Positions 51,472 to 60,489 of a DNA stretch of 64,000 nt are shown piece by piece; positions within the stretch are counted from its first letter, which is position 1; each line of letters opens with the position of its first letter. The notes under the pieces were generated by a model. It searched no databases. It worked only from the letters and a program-made list of their open reading frames with translations, and was not told the DNA's origin. A program made the position numbers and the translations under genes. Source of the stretch: UBA7662 sp943369355 (GTDB taxonomy: Bacteria > Bacteroidota > Bacteroidia > UBA7662); assembly GCA_943369355.1 (NCBI GenBank), contig CALRMX020000004.1, positions 186,001-250,000 of the forward strand, in the 5' to 3' direction.

Positions 51472-53718
51472 TCAGAACACAAATTTAAGTGACTTACCGG
51501 TCTCACCCGAATGCGGAAGTAACCAGGCTTCGAAAGAACCCGTGGGAGCTATGGGCTCGCCACGATAATTGTAACGCACCAGATCGGAGGCAGTTAACAC
51601 AAAATCGATCGTTTTGCTTTCGCCGGCGGCTAACTGCACTTGCTGGAAACCAGCCAACTGCCTGCCTGGCACGATGCCCTGCTTGCTCGACTGCTGCTTC
51701 ACATAAAGCTGCACGGTTTCTTTACCTGCGACAGTGGATGTATTGGTGATACGCACCGAAAATTGGTAACCACCCTTGGCCATTTTTTGAAGTTGCGCAT
51801 CGGCATATACAAAAGTGCTGTAGCTCAATCCATAGCCAAAGGGATAAACTGGCGAATTGGGTAGGTCGTTGTAGTGCGACCAAAACACTTCGGCAGCAGG
51901 TCCAGGCCTACCACCGGTGTAGTCGTTGTAGGCTATCGGAATTTGGCCTTCGTGGCGCGGGAAGGTCATAGGCAGCCGGCCCGATGGGTTATAAGCGCCA
52001 GTAAGCACATCGGCAATGGCATGACCAGCCTGCGTGCCTGGCTGCCATACCAGCAGCAAAGCGGCAAGCTGTGCGCGCAATTCGTCGGGGATTATGAGCG
52101 GCCGGCCGGCATACAATACCAGCACCACACGCTTGTTCGTTTTCAAAATTGCACGCAAAAAATCTTCTTGCAAGCCGGGCAAACGTATGCTGCTGCGGCT
52201 GCGTCCTTCGCCCGACTGGTAACCGTGTTCGCCTAAGGCAAGTACAACAGTTTGAGCCGATTGCGCCAAAGCCATTGCTGCCGCCCATCCCGTGGTATCG
52301 GTTTCGTTGATTTGTACGGCTTTGTGGAACAAGGCTTTTCCAGTCCAGTTGGCTGGCCCTGCAGCCCAGCGCATTTTCGGATAATGCACTTTTAAGGCTT
52401 CGGTGAGCGGCACAGCCGTTTCGTCCTGCGACGATACACGCCAGTTGCCCAGCGGGGCGGTTCTATCGTCGGCTAAAGCCCCGATGAGCACAATATTGTC
52501 GGTTTTTTTGAGGGGCAGCGCTCCTTTATTTTCGAGCAGTACCATACTTTTTCGCGCCATGTCGCGGGCGGCGGCATGTACATCCACATGCCCTGTTTCG
52601 GTTGTCTCTCGCGCTTTATCGCAATAACGGTACGGGTCGTCGAACAAACCCAAGGCAAACTTGAGCCAGAGTATACGTCTCACCGCCTCATCCACTACTG
52701 CTACCGACACCTTTCCTGCCTTTACAGCAGCAACCAAATGGTTGTTGTAGGCATCCGACTCCATGTCCATATCGCAGCCAGCGTTGGCAGCAAGCACGGC
52801 AGCTTCTTCGCGGGAGGCCGCATATCCGTGGGCTTGCATCTCTTGGATAGATCCCCAATCGGATACCACCATCCCTTTAAACTGCCACTGCCCTTTGAGC
52901 AGCTGCCGCATGAGGAAAGAGTCGGCCGAGGCAGGAATGCCGTTGTACGCCGTGAAGGCATTCATAAACGTGGCCACACCAGCGTCGCTCGCGGCTTTAA
53001 ATGGTGGCAAAACTACATTGTAAAGCGTATGGGCGCTAAAATCGGTGGCGTGGTAATCGCGGCCGGCCTGCACAAAGCCATAGCCAGCAAAATGTTTGGC
53101 GCAGGCGGCTAGCGTATTGGGCTTGCTCAGGTCGTTGCCTTGAAAACCGCGTACGCGTGCTGTTGCGATGCGCGAACCGAGGTATGGGTCCTCTCCTGCG
53201 CCTTCCATCACCCTACCCCAACGCGGGTCGCGGGAGATGTCGACCATGGGTGCAAAGGTCCAGTTGATACCGGCTGCCGTAGCTTCGCGGGCTGCGTTGC
53301 GTGCTGATAGCTCGATGGCTTCCAAATCCCAGCTGGCGGCTTCGGCCAACGGAATAGGCGTGAGCGTTTTATAGCCGTGAATCACATCGCAGCCAAAAAG
53401 CAGCGGTATCTTCAGGCGGGTTTCTTCAACGGCTATCCGCTGCAAAGCCCGTACTTCGTCTACTCCCTGCACATTGAGTACGGCTCCAATTTTACCGGCA
53501 CGGAGGGCATCGTATCGCTCGCGGGGATTGCCGGTTTCGGGTAGCGGCCCAGTGGCATTCCAGAATCCATTGTACTGGTTCATCTGCCCTACCTTTTCTT
53601 CGAGGGTCATCAAACGCAGCACCGAATCGATGCGGGCACTAAAGTCTTGTGCACGAGCGGACCGCTGAAGGCCCGCCATCGCCAACACAAGGAGGAAAAG
53701 CCAACGGCAATGCTTCAT
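51472..53718 (-). CDS. Secreted glycoside hydrolase family 3 beta-glucosidase
   Basis: 748 residues from ATG 53718 (MKHCRWLFLLVLAMAG), which gives a signal peptide. GH3 motifs are in order: RDPRWGR (163-169), CAKHFAGYG (about 206-214), the catalytic nucleophile in VVSDW (D287), a C-terminal alpha/beta sandwich with WQPGTQAGHAIADVL, and a fibronectin-type tail (SVRITNTSTVAGKETVQLYV). Such enzymes release glucose from beta-glucosides or beta-glucan oligomers. The predicted periplasmic enzyme would finish the work of the GH16 enzyme encoded two bases upstream. It is BglX-like in length. Confidence 0.93.
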   Translation of the reverse strand: MKHCRWLFLLVLAMAGLQRSARAQDFSARIDSVLRLMTLEEKVGQMNQYNGFWNATGPLPETGNPRERYDALRAGKIGAVLNVQGVDEVRALQRIAVEETRLKIPLLFGCDVIHGYKTLTPIPLAEAASWDLEAIELSARNAAREATAAGINWTFAPMVDISRDPRWGRVMEGAGEDPYLGSRIATARVRGFQGNDLSKPNTLAACAKHFAGYGFVQAGRDYHATDFSAHTLYNVVLPPFKAASDAGVATFMNAFTAYNGIPASADSFLMRQLLKGQWQFKGMVVSDWGSIQEMQAHGYAASREEAAVLAANAGCDMDMESDAYNNHLVAAVKAGKVSVAVVDEAVRRILWLKFALGLFDDPYRYCDKARETTETGHVDVHAAARDMARKSMVLLENKGALPLKKTDNIVLIGALADDRTAPLGNWRVSSQDETAVPLTEALKVHYPKMRWAAGPANWTGKALFHKAVQINETDTTGWAAAMALAQSAQTVVLALGEHGYQSGEGRSRSSIRLPGLQEDFLRAILKTNKRVVLVLYAGRPLIIPDELRAQLAALLLVWQPGTQAGHAIADVLTGAYNPSGRLPMTFPRHEGQIPIAYNDYTGGRPGPAAEVFWSHYNDLPNSPVYPFGYGLSYSTFVYADAQLQKMAKGGYQFSVRITNTSTVAGKETVQLYVKQQSSKQGIVPGRQLAGFQQVQLAAGESKTIDFVLTASDLVRYNYRGEPIAPTGSFEAWLLPHSGETGKSLKFVF

Positions 53719-53720
53719 GT

Positions 53721-54554
53721 TCAAAAAGGTGTGTAGCTGAACGATCGGAGAACAATTTCGTAGTCGTCGCCCGTGCTGGGACCGGTAGCCTGGCCGGTAA
53801 CCAACCACAGATTGATGCGTGCATTGGTGGTTGGCCCAGGCGCTGGAATCACGATGGGAGCACTGGTTGAGCCGCCCTCTTCTTTTACGCGCGGTGGATT
53901 GTTGCGGTTAAACGACCAGCTGGCCATAGGAGCTGCAGCGGTATCGCTGCCCAACCAACTTTTCCAAGTGATGAGGCTGTCGGTCCAGATGAACTCATGG
54001 GTGGTGTGCGTGGTGGCCGCTTGTGCCGGCATCTGAAAACCGCGGGTGCGCTCGGGTTTAAACGGGCCAAACCACACCGGTTGTACCGACATATGCAAGG
54101 TTTTAGGGTCGTTGGCAACTCCCCAGCGGCTGAATTCTATGTCGACCTCGCTATTGGCTTGGGCGGCAAAGGTGTTGTTGTCCCAAGTGAAAAGGCCCAA
54201 AACGGTATTGTTGGGGATGTTCACCATGTCCGATTCTACCACCCATACGTAGCGGCCGTAGCCTACCACATCGTTGGAGATGATTTCGGAGCAATACCAC
54301 CTGCCATCGTCGAGTTTGCGGATGTTGAGGTGCAGATAGCCACGGTCGTCGACATAAGCCGAGTACAAATCTTTGCTGAAGTAGTTGGGTCCGGGACCAA
54401 AAAGCTCGGTGCCGCCCTTTACAGTCCATATACGTCCGCTGAAATTGAGTTGATCGCCCGAACGTCCTTGCGGCGCTGGCATGGTTTCGAGCTCGCAGCT
54501 GCTCATCACTATCGTCAGGAGCAATCCCGCACATATGCTGATGCTTCTTCTCAT
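53721..54554 (-). CDS. Glycoside hydrolase family 16 lipoprotein
   Basis: 277 residues from ATG 54554 (a longer frame exists but runs through the upstream gene). A lipoprotein signal with lipobox VMSSC (Cys 20) is followed by a beta-jelly-roll. The GH16 catalytic motif ExDxxE appears as E136-V-D138-I-E140-F, with the substrate-cleft aromatics GYGRYVWVVESDM just before. GH16 enzymes cut internal beta-1,3, beta-1,4 or galactan bonds, and laminarin is the usual partner of GH3. The start forms ATGA with the CBM9-like gene stop; the gene itself ends 2 bases before GH3. As a lipoprotein it should sit in the outer membrane. Confidence 0.85.
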   Translation of the reverse strand: MRRSISICAGLLLTIVMSSCELETMPAPQGRSGDQLNFSGRIWTVKGGTELFGPGPNYFSKDLYSAYVDDRGYLHLNIRKLDDGRWYCSEIISNDVVGYGRYVWVVESDMVNIPNNTVLGLFTWDNNTFAAQANSEVDIEFSRWGVANDPKTLHMSVQPVWFGPFKPERTRGFQMPAQAATTHTTHEFIWTDSLITWKSWLGSDTAAAPMASWSFNRNNPPRVKEEGGSTSAPIVIPAPGPTTNARINLWLVTGQATGPSTGDDYEIVLRSFSYTPF

Positions 54555-55816
54555 CGTTTCGATATTGTTCCAGTTAATACCAATTCGCCCCACAGGTTTG
54601 GAGCGGTATGAAATCCTTCTTGATCGCTGCTGTTCCAGCGGTATTGCGCCTTTCGGCCGGTGGCATCGCCTTGGTCGCGCGCTATTTCTAACAGATACCG
54701 GCCGGGCAAACTCCACGGCTCTCGGTCGAGCTCCTTCCAGCTGATGGCTACTTTTACCCGATAGCCACCCTCCGGCCGAGCTACCAGCTGCCTTTCGATT
54801 TGCAGCGGCCGTTGCGTACGGAACTCGATGGCCTGCACCTCAGCGCCTAGGCCAATGCCGAGATGTAAGTCGCTAAACAGAAAACGGCTGCGCGGGCGGC
54901 TCGACAGCTCTGGCTGCGCGGCAATTGCCAGCTCTAACGCATCGCCATTCCAAAGGTCGCTGCCTTGTTTCCCGTTTTCAGGTGCTTCCGTGTCGGCCAA
55001 AATCGCCTCGAGGTATAAACGGTTGTTGTCCCAGCTCAAACGCACCGAGTCGTTGCCCAGTTGCTGCCAGCGGGTGGCATAAAACTCGCCTTCGCCCACA
55101 ACTACGGCCTGCTTACGGCTGCTACCGGCATGGCGCACAATGCGGATGTGGCGCAAGTCGAACTCGCCAGCGGCTTCGAATTGCATGATAAACTGCTTTA
55201 CATTGCCGGGATCGGCAGACTGCTCGGGCCAGTTGAACTCCTGCAAGGGTAAACGGATATGTGCGTATTGGTTGCCAATAGGTCCATCGATCACCCAACG
55301 GGCCGACATGCCCATCCACGCCTGACGGCCACTGTAATCTTCCAAGCCAAAGGCGAGCGGTAAGGTCTTCACCGGCCGCTCGGCTGTGATACGTACTTTG
55401 AGCTCGATGGCCGCACTATCGACCAAGGCTGCGAGGTTTTTGCCTGACCAAGCATCCCAGCCTACGCCCATACCTACCCAACTGCAGCCGCCGCCGGGTT
55501 TGTCCCAACGTACACGGTACGAGCTATCACTTTGTAAGACAAGCTGCATGCAGCCTTTTTTGCTGTCGCTCCACAATTCGTCGCCGGCAGCACCATCCAA
55601 AATCACCAGCGACGAAAAACCAGCGATTTGCTCGTAGTCGTTATCGGGATTACTGAGCTCGTACATGCCCCGCTCCACCGCCTGAACGCGGTTGCGGATG
55701 CCACGCACCTCTACCTCACTCAGACCAATGGTCCGTATGCTGTCGGTAGTTTGCGCCTGTGCTGCCAATGCCAGCAAGACCAATGCACCACTCAGGAGCC
55801 CTTTGATGGACTTCAT
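54551..55816 (-). CDS. Secreted carbohydrate-binding protein with CBM9-like domain
   Basis: 421 residues from ATG 55816 with a signal peptide (MKSIKGLLSGALVLLALAAQAQ). Residues about 60-230 form a beta-sandwich with WSDSKKGCMQLVLQ, WDKPGGGCSWVGMGVGWDAW and a late LPLQEF strand, like the ExoP galactose-binding domains of GH3 exo-glucanases. Residues about 240-421 look like a CBM9-like domain (DNNRLYLEAILADTEAP, LWNGDALELAI, YRVKVAISWKEL). It has no catalytic residues. Its stop forms ATGA with GH16 and its start ATGA with the upstream lipoprotein gene, so it is a translationally coupled glycan-binding part of the operon. Confidence 0.8.
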   Translation of the reverse strand: MKSIKGLLSGALVLLALAAQAQTTDSIRTIGLSEVEVRGIRNRVQAVERGMYELSNPDNDYEQIAGFSSLVILDGAAGDELWSDSKKGCMQLVLQSDSSYRVRWDKPGGGCSWVGMGVGWDAWSGKNLAALVDSAAIELKVRITAERPVKTLPLAFGLEDYSGRQAWMGMSARWVIDGPIGNQYAHIRLPLQEFNWPEQSADPGNVKQFIMQFEAAGEFDLRHIRIVRHAGSSRKQAVVVGEGEFYATRWQQLGNDSVRLSWDNNRLYLEAILADTEAPENGKQGSDLWNGDALELAIAAQPELSSRPRSRFLFSDLHLGIGLGAEVQAIEFRTQRPLQIERQLVARPEGGYRVKVAISWKELDREPWSLPGRYLLEIARDQGDATGRKAQYRWNSSDQEGFHTAPNLWGELVLTGTISKR

Positions 55817-56805
55817 GGGCGTAGCGGTTGATTGCGGGTAAAGGCAACTAGGTCCATGTCGCACTCGGCATACCCGCTGGTGGGGTTGGCTAAAAACAGT
55901 ACGTCGACTCGGAAAAGCTTATGTGGCTCGTGCACGCCATTGCCCAAAGGAGAAGCAGGAGCGCCATTCACCAGCGTGGCCAAATCGCTGTATTTCAAAC
56001 TCTCCATCTTCCAAGCTACACCTGGACGAATTTCTACGGCCCACATGTCTTCGGTACCTTCCGAAAACGTTCCGTTTCCGTTGTCGTCTTCCCTGAACTG
56101 CAACAGCACTATGCCGTTGCTCAAGCCTGCCTTTTGCCTGAATATGGCGTTAAAGTAAACGTTGGCAGCATCGGCACTCAAGCCAAAGCCGGTGGTGGCA
56201 TTGTAGGCCGAAGCCAACATGCCGTGCATGCCTTTGAGCCAGTCCCAGCCTACTGTACCTCCCATGCGGTAGTACTGCGTGCCTTCGGCCAAAGGTGGTG
56301 CGGTTTCGCCGGCAAACTTCATTTCTGCTCCCGTTTGTACAAAGGTGGTCCATAACGGACTGCGGCCATCTTCAAAATCGTCGAGTACCGTAGCGTCGAG
56401 TACACGCTTGCCGGCTACTGTAATGGTACTGCGTAAGGTGTCGGTATGCCCGGTAAAGGTGAGCATCACGTCGCATTCCTCTGCTTGGAAAGTAGGGAAA
56501 TCGGTGGTCTCGCCTGCCCAACTGGCGTTGGTAAGATCAATCGTTCGCGAGCGGCCCGTAATGCGCTTCACCGCTCCCGATGTGCGTCCTTTAATTTCGA
56601 TTTGCCAGTCGGTGAGTATGCTCATGCGGGCGGTAAAATAGGCCTGCTGACCGGTGCTAAAATCAACCGACGTGGCCGACTGCCCCAATGGTTCGAGCAC
56701 CCTGAAATTGCCGTACAAGTCGCTGAGCTGCGGACCTGCAGGTTCCAAATCGCGCTGGCACGACCAGCTTACCAAGACGATTAAAGAGAGAAATACATAT
56801 TTCAT
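55813..56805 (-). CDS. Surface lipoprotein, SusE/F-like glycan-binding candidate
   Basis: 330 residues with a lipoprotein signal (lipobox SWSC, Cys near 16). The N-terminal half has beta repeats; the C-terminal half has a galactose-binding-like jelly-roll starting TVLDDFEDGRSPLWTTFVQT with an aromatic rich turn (GGTVGWDWLKGMHG). It is unlike SusD (no helical TPR) and shorter than most SusE/F proteins. The position in the operon, between a barrel gene and a CBM9-like gene with ATGA coupling at its stop, suggests glycan capture at the surface. No family name was recognised. Confidence 0.7.
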   Translation of the reverse strand: MKYVFLSLIVLVSWSCQRDLEPAGPQLSDLYGNFRVLEPLGQSATSVDFSTGQQAYFTARMSILTDWQIEIKGRTSGAVKRITGRSRTIDLTNASWAGETTDFPTFQAEECDVMLTFTGHTDTLRSTITVAGKRVLDATVLDDFEDGRSPLWTTFVQTGAEMKFAGETAPPLAEGTQYYRMGGTVGWDWLKGMHGMLASAYNATTGFGLSADAANVYFNAIFRQKAGLSNGIVLLQFREDDNGNGTFSEGTEDMWAVEIRPGVAWKMESLKYSDLATLVNGAPASPLGNGVHEPHKLFRVDVLFLANPTSGYAECDMDLVAFTRNQPLRP

Positions 56806-56809
56806 GACG

Positions 56810-58471
56810 TCAGAATTGGATGAAGTAAGATAAAAAGCCCGAGCGAAGGTTCAGCTCGCTGCCTGCCTCGGTGATGGAACTAGCCATAATGCCCAGCTGG
56901 AGCGTCGACTTGCCAAAAGCCTTGTACGAAACAGCGGCAACGGGCAGAAGTTCACGGTAGTCGAGTGTTCGGCCATTATAATCGACAATTTCGTTTTGGG
57001 CATTACGCTGTGCTTCAAACACAAAACCTTTGCTCTGCACTTGCAACACACTTAAATCAAAGCGGAAGTTATCGCCAAACTGGTAGCCGGCATTCACGCT
57101 CCACCAAGGTTGTTGCACATTCAAATCAGGCACTTCAGCCTCGGTATTGTTGCGCCAGCTGCGTTGGTCGCGGTACATCACGACCAAATTGGCTTTGCGG
57201 AAGGTGTAGTTCACTAAAAGTTCGGCACGACTAAAGCGAGCCAATTCAGAGGTACCACTTCCGCGTATTTCGCTGAAAAAGTCTCCCTTCACGAGTACAG
57301 TCAGCCCTTTCACCGGTACTTCAGGTTCCCATTCGGCATGTACACCTCTACGATTCGGGGTTGCTTCGCCAAACGGGTCGAGCAGCAGGTAATCGGTTTG
57401 GTCGTTGCCCAAGGTTGTCGCCCACGCTGTACGGTACAGACCGGCCTCACGGGTGAAGTCGTAGATGCTGGCCGACCGCAGCTGACGGTCGTTACCCACC
57501 GTACGAAACGAGCGTGGAATGGCGCCGGGATTATAAGCAGTAGTTTGTGCGGCGGGGCTGAAAAAGTCGGGCCCAACTTCACGGTAGCTCACCTTAAGTT
57601 GCTTCCCAATGCCCAGGCCTACGGTATAGAAATAATCGGTTTTGGTGGTTTGTGGACTGTCGGTAAATACGGCAACCGAACGTCCTACTTCCCAATTCAG
57701 GCGAAGGAGGCCATTGCCAAAAGCACCATCGGTGGTGAGTACCGAGCTGCGGTACAATTCTTCTTGGGCGCTGGTACCAGCCATGTCGCGAATCTCAACT
57801 AAGGTAACTCCCAACCGCAGTGGTGTTTCGCTCCACTTGAGCTCAGAACGTCCGCCAAAGGCCCACTGTTCGGTAGCTGCTCCACCGAATCCGGGTCGTA
57901 GGCGCATGGCAAACAACGAGTTGTTGAGCGACGACGGTCCGCTACGGAACTGCAACCCAAAATCAAGGGCTGCGCCTTGGGTACGCCAGCTGCCGTTGGG
58001 ATTCATGAATACGTCGTAGCCAGGCATATTTTGTTGCATGAGTTGCAGCGCGGGCATCCCGTTTAGTACCTGCAACAGCGGCGCAGTGCGCAGCATGGTG
58101 TAGGGCGTGAGTGCGTAGTCCATATCGCCAACGGTGTATTTAAACCGATTTTGGATAAGCCCTTTTACCGTGAGCTGCCGCACGTCAAAGCTCACACCCG
58201 AGCCCCAAAATCCGCCGTAATCGTTACGAATGCGCACCATGGCCTGAACCTCGGTGGCGGCATTCGGGCGAACATTCACGCCGAGGTCGGCGAGCACATG
58301 CCCCGAGTTTTCGCGCGGTAAAGTGGTGGTATCGCCGGCATTGGTGAGCTTGTCGGCAAAGTACACTGCCCGGGCACCACCGTTCACCGAAAAACGGGGT
58401 AGCGGGGTTTGGGCTGTAGCGCTCAGGCCAGCAAGGAGCAACGAAAAGACGATGAAGTATTGCTTTTTCAT
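56810..58471 (-). CDS. Outer-membrane beta-barrel protein of the glycan operon (2)
   Basis: 553 residues: signal peptide (MKKQYFIVFSLLLAGLSATA, then Q), no plug domain and no TonB box, and about eighteen amphipathic strands, for example NAATEVQAMVRIRNDYGGFW, FSRAELLVNYTFRKANLVVM and a C-terminal strand ending LSYFIQF, with the final phenylalanine typical of outer-membrane barrels. It may be a passive pore or glycan-binding barrel. It starts at the base where the larger barrel gene stops (TGATG) and ends 4 bases before the glycan-binding lipoprotein gene. It is not a SusC. Confidence 0.8.
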   Translation of the reverse strand: MKKQYFIVFSLLLAGLSATAQTPLPRFSVNGGARAVYFADKLTNAGDTTTLPRENSGHVLADLGVNVRPNAATEVQAMVRIRNDYGGFWGSGVSFDVRQLTVKGLIQNRFKYTVGDMDYALTPYTMLRTAPLLQVLNGMPALQLMQQNMPGYDVFMNPNGSWRTQGAALDFGLQFRSGPSSLNNSLFAMRLRPGFGGAATEQWAFGGRSELKWSETPLRLGVTLVEIRDMAGTSAQEELYRSSVLTTDGAFGNGLLRLNWEVGRSVAVFTDSPQTTKTDYFYTVGLGIGKQLKVSYREVGPDFFSPAAQTTAYNPGAIPRSFRTVGNDRQLRSASIYDFTREAGLYRTAWATTLGNDQTDYLLLDPFGEATPNRRGVHAEWEPEVPVKGLTVLVKGDFFSEIRGSGTSELARFSRAELLVNYTFRKANLVVMYRDQRSWRNNTEAEVPDLNVQQPWWSVNAGYQFGDNFRFDLSVLQVQSKGFVFEAQRNAQNEIVDYNGRTLDYRELLPVAAVSYKAFGKSTLQLGIMASSITEAGSELNLRSGFLSYFIQF

Positions 58472-60489
58472 CAGAATAATAACTTGAGTTCGAGGGTGGT
58501 TTCGTGCCCGGCGTATTTATCGAGCACATAACTGCGGTCTTCAAAGGCAAAGCGGCGGTGCCGCACATATACGCATACGTTGTCGGCGGCCCAGATGTCG
58601 CAGCCTGCGCCCCAGGCGCTGCCAAACTGCTCAAACGGGCGTCCAATCGGATTTACGCCGGTAAGTATTCCTCCCAGCGTGATGTCGCCGCTGGCCAATA
58701 GTACCACCGCAAAACGATTGTTCCATTGTACGTACAGCTCGTTTTCGCTGGCATATTGTCGCAACAAGGCTTCTTTGCCGGTGTTGATGAGGGCTGCGCC
58801 GGTTTGTACCGAGCTGGCACGCATCAGGTGGTTGAACACCAACAAGCGGTCGGCTATGCGCAAACGATAAAGTGCCTGCAGCTCGAGCTGCGAAAAGTAC
58901 AGCTGGTCGGTGAGGCGCTCGCTCAGCGTTACCCGGTCGAAGGTATTGCGGTAAATGACGTTGGTTCGGCCGTAGGGCCCCACCTGCTGTGGGAAACCCC
59001 AACGCCAGAAGCGGCTGCGGGTGAGGGCATTCACGGGCCGACCAAACGACAAACTGTTGGCGCCCGTGGTGATTTCGCGGCTTAAACTGTAGCCGCCACT
59101 GATGTACAAGTTTTGCGGCTGGTAGGCCAGGTTCAGGTCGGCCCCCATTCGGTTGTTCGACAGCTGACCAAAACCTAACAGGGATGAATTGGTGGGAAAC
59201 AACAGCGCACCACTTCCTGCTTGCCCGGCGGGAATGTTGGCAATGGCAGCCTCAGCAACGCTGGTATTTACAAAGGCGCCCACATTGTTCACCGCTCCTG
59301 GATCGATGTAATAGGCCTGACCAAAAACCTTCCAGTGTTTGGCAACGGCCCACTTGAGTTTGGCCTGCGTCAACAGTCCGCCGAGTTCACCCAGACTGGT
59401 GGAGGTGTAGCCCGAATACCCGGCTTCCAGCTCCCACGCCCATACGGGATGCAGGTGACTCACCTTTACGGTATGTATCTGTGAACCGAAACGTTGGAGC
59501 AACAAACTGTCTTGGTAACTCCGCTGATTCATGGTTTGCACACTCAATTTCCAGCTTGTGGTGGGCATCCAGCTGTACTGTCCACCCCAGGCGGCGTTCG
59601 GGCGGCGGTCGAAGCCTCCATTTTGTTCGTTTTTGCCAAACATGAGCTTGAACGACTGATTGGCGGGCAGCTGCGCCATACTCACAATGGCTCCTGCAAA
59701 GGCCCGTTTACCCCAGCGTTCTTCCTGGTCAACTCTTCCGGCATCTACATAGCGGTTATATCGTTCAAACACATTCCGACCAATCGGATCCCACGGATTG
59801 CGGTCGAAAAGCATATACCGTTCGTAAGCCGTATAGGCCCCCATGGTAAGCTCGGTCATGTCTTCCCAGTGAATGCCTCCCAGCTTAATGGCCAAAGGCC
59901 CCAGTGGGGTTTTGATGGTCGAGTATAAGTTCATCCCCAGGTTCAGCAACATACTTTGACCCAGGCGAGGACTCCCCAGCGGAAAGTCGATATTGGGTCG
60001 TGCCGTATCGGGCGTAGCACCGCTGTAGGCAAGCTGCCCCGGCCGGTCGAGAAACTGAAAGGCGAAGAGGTCGAGCCCCCAGCTCATGCCCGAGCGCGAC
60101 TTGCCCGTGATGTTAAACATCAGATTGGGGAGCTGGGTGTCGTCGCCAATGAATACTTCGCGCTGTGGAAGAGAAGTAGTTGGCAGGAAGAGGTAACTTC
60201 CGGGCATATCGCGGTAGGTGCCGAAAAAGCGGTAGAAGCCGTTCACATTTAGCGACCTCAGCCGGCTGGGCTCCATCTTCGGGAAAAGCCCCCACTCGGG
60301 CGACTTCTCGGTCGTGCTGTTCTCTGTAGTTACAAACAAGCGGTACAGCTTGCCCGCAGCCATGCGCGACTTGGAGGGCGTGGCCAAACTATCGGGGGTA
60401 GTTTCGGCGCTGCCATGCGACTGCGCATACAAACTGCCCGAGCTAAGCGCGACGGCAAAACAAAAAAGGAGGGTTTTGCGGCGACTCAT
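58471..60489 (-). CDS. Outer-membrane beta-barrel protein of the glycan operon (1)
   Basis: 672 residues: signal peptide (MSRRKTLLFCFAVALSSGSLYAQ), an N-terminal S/T-rich stretch up to about residue 60, then a long barrel-like region with many amphipathic strands (SLNVNGFYRFFGTYRDM, LGPLAIKLGGIHWEDMT, PLSFGRP-type turns) and a C-terminal TTLELKLLF ending in phenylalanine. No TonB box, plug or SusC signature is visible. Its start overlaps the stop of the clan-A glycoside hydrolase gene (ATGA), and its stop abuts the next barrel gene, so the two barrels are co-translated. They may form the outer-membrane entry route in place of SusCD (inference). Confidence 0.8.
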   Translation of the reverse strand: MSRRKTLLFCFAVALSSGSLYAQSHGSAETTPDSLATPSKSRMAAGKLYRLFVTTENSTTEKSPEWGLFPKMEPSRLRSLNVNGFYRFFGTYRDMPGSYLFLPTTSLPQREVFIGDDTQLPNLMFNITGKSRSGMSWGLDLFAFQFLDRPGQLAYSGATPDTARPNIDFPLGSPRLGQSMLLNLGMNLYSTIKTPLGPLAIKLGGIHWEDMTELTMGAYTAYERYMLFDRNPWDPIGRNVFERYNRYVDAGRVDQEERWGKRAFAGAIVSMAQLPANQSFKLMFGKNEQNGGFDRRPNAAWGGQYSWMPTTSWKLSVQTMNQRSYQDSLLLQRFGSQIHTVKVSHLHPVWAWELEAGYSGYTSTSLGELGGLLTQAKLKWAVAKHWKVFGQAYYIDPGAVNNVGAFVNTSVAEAAIANIPAGQAGSGALLFPTNSSLLGFGQLSNNRMGADLNLAYQPQNLYISGGYSLSREITTGANSLSFGRPVNALTRSRFWRWGFPQQVGPYGRTNVIYRNTFDRVTLSERLTDQLYFSQLELQALYRLRIADRLLVFNHLMRASSVQTGAALINTGKEALLRQYASENELYVQWNNRFAVVLLASGDITLGGILTGVNPIGRPFEQFGSAWGAGCDIWAADNVCVYVRHRRFAFEDRSYVLDKYAGHETTLELKLLF

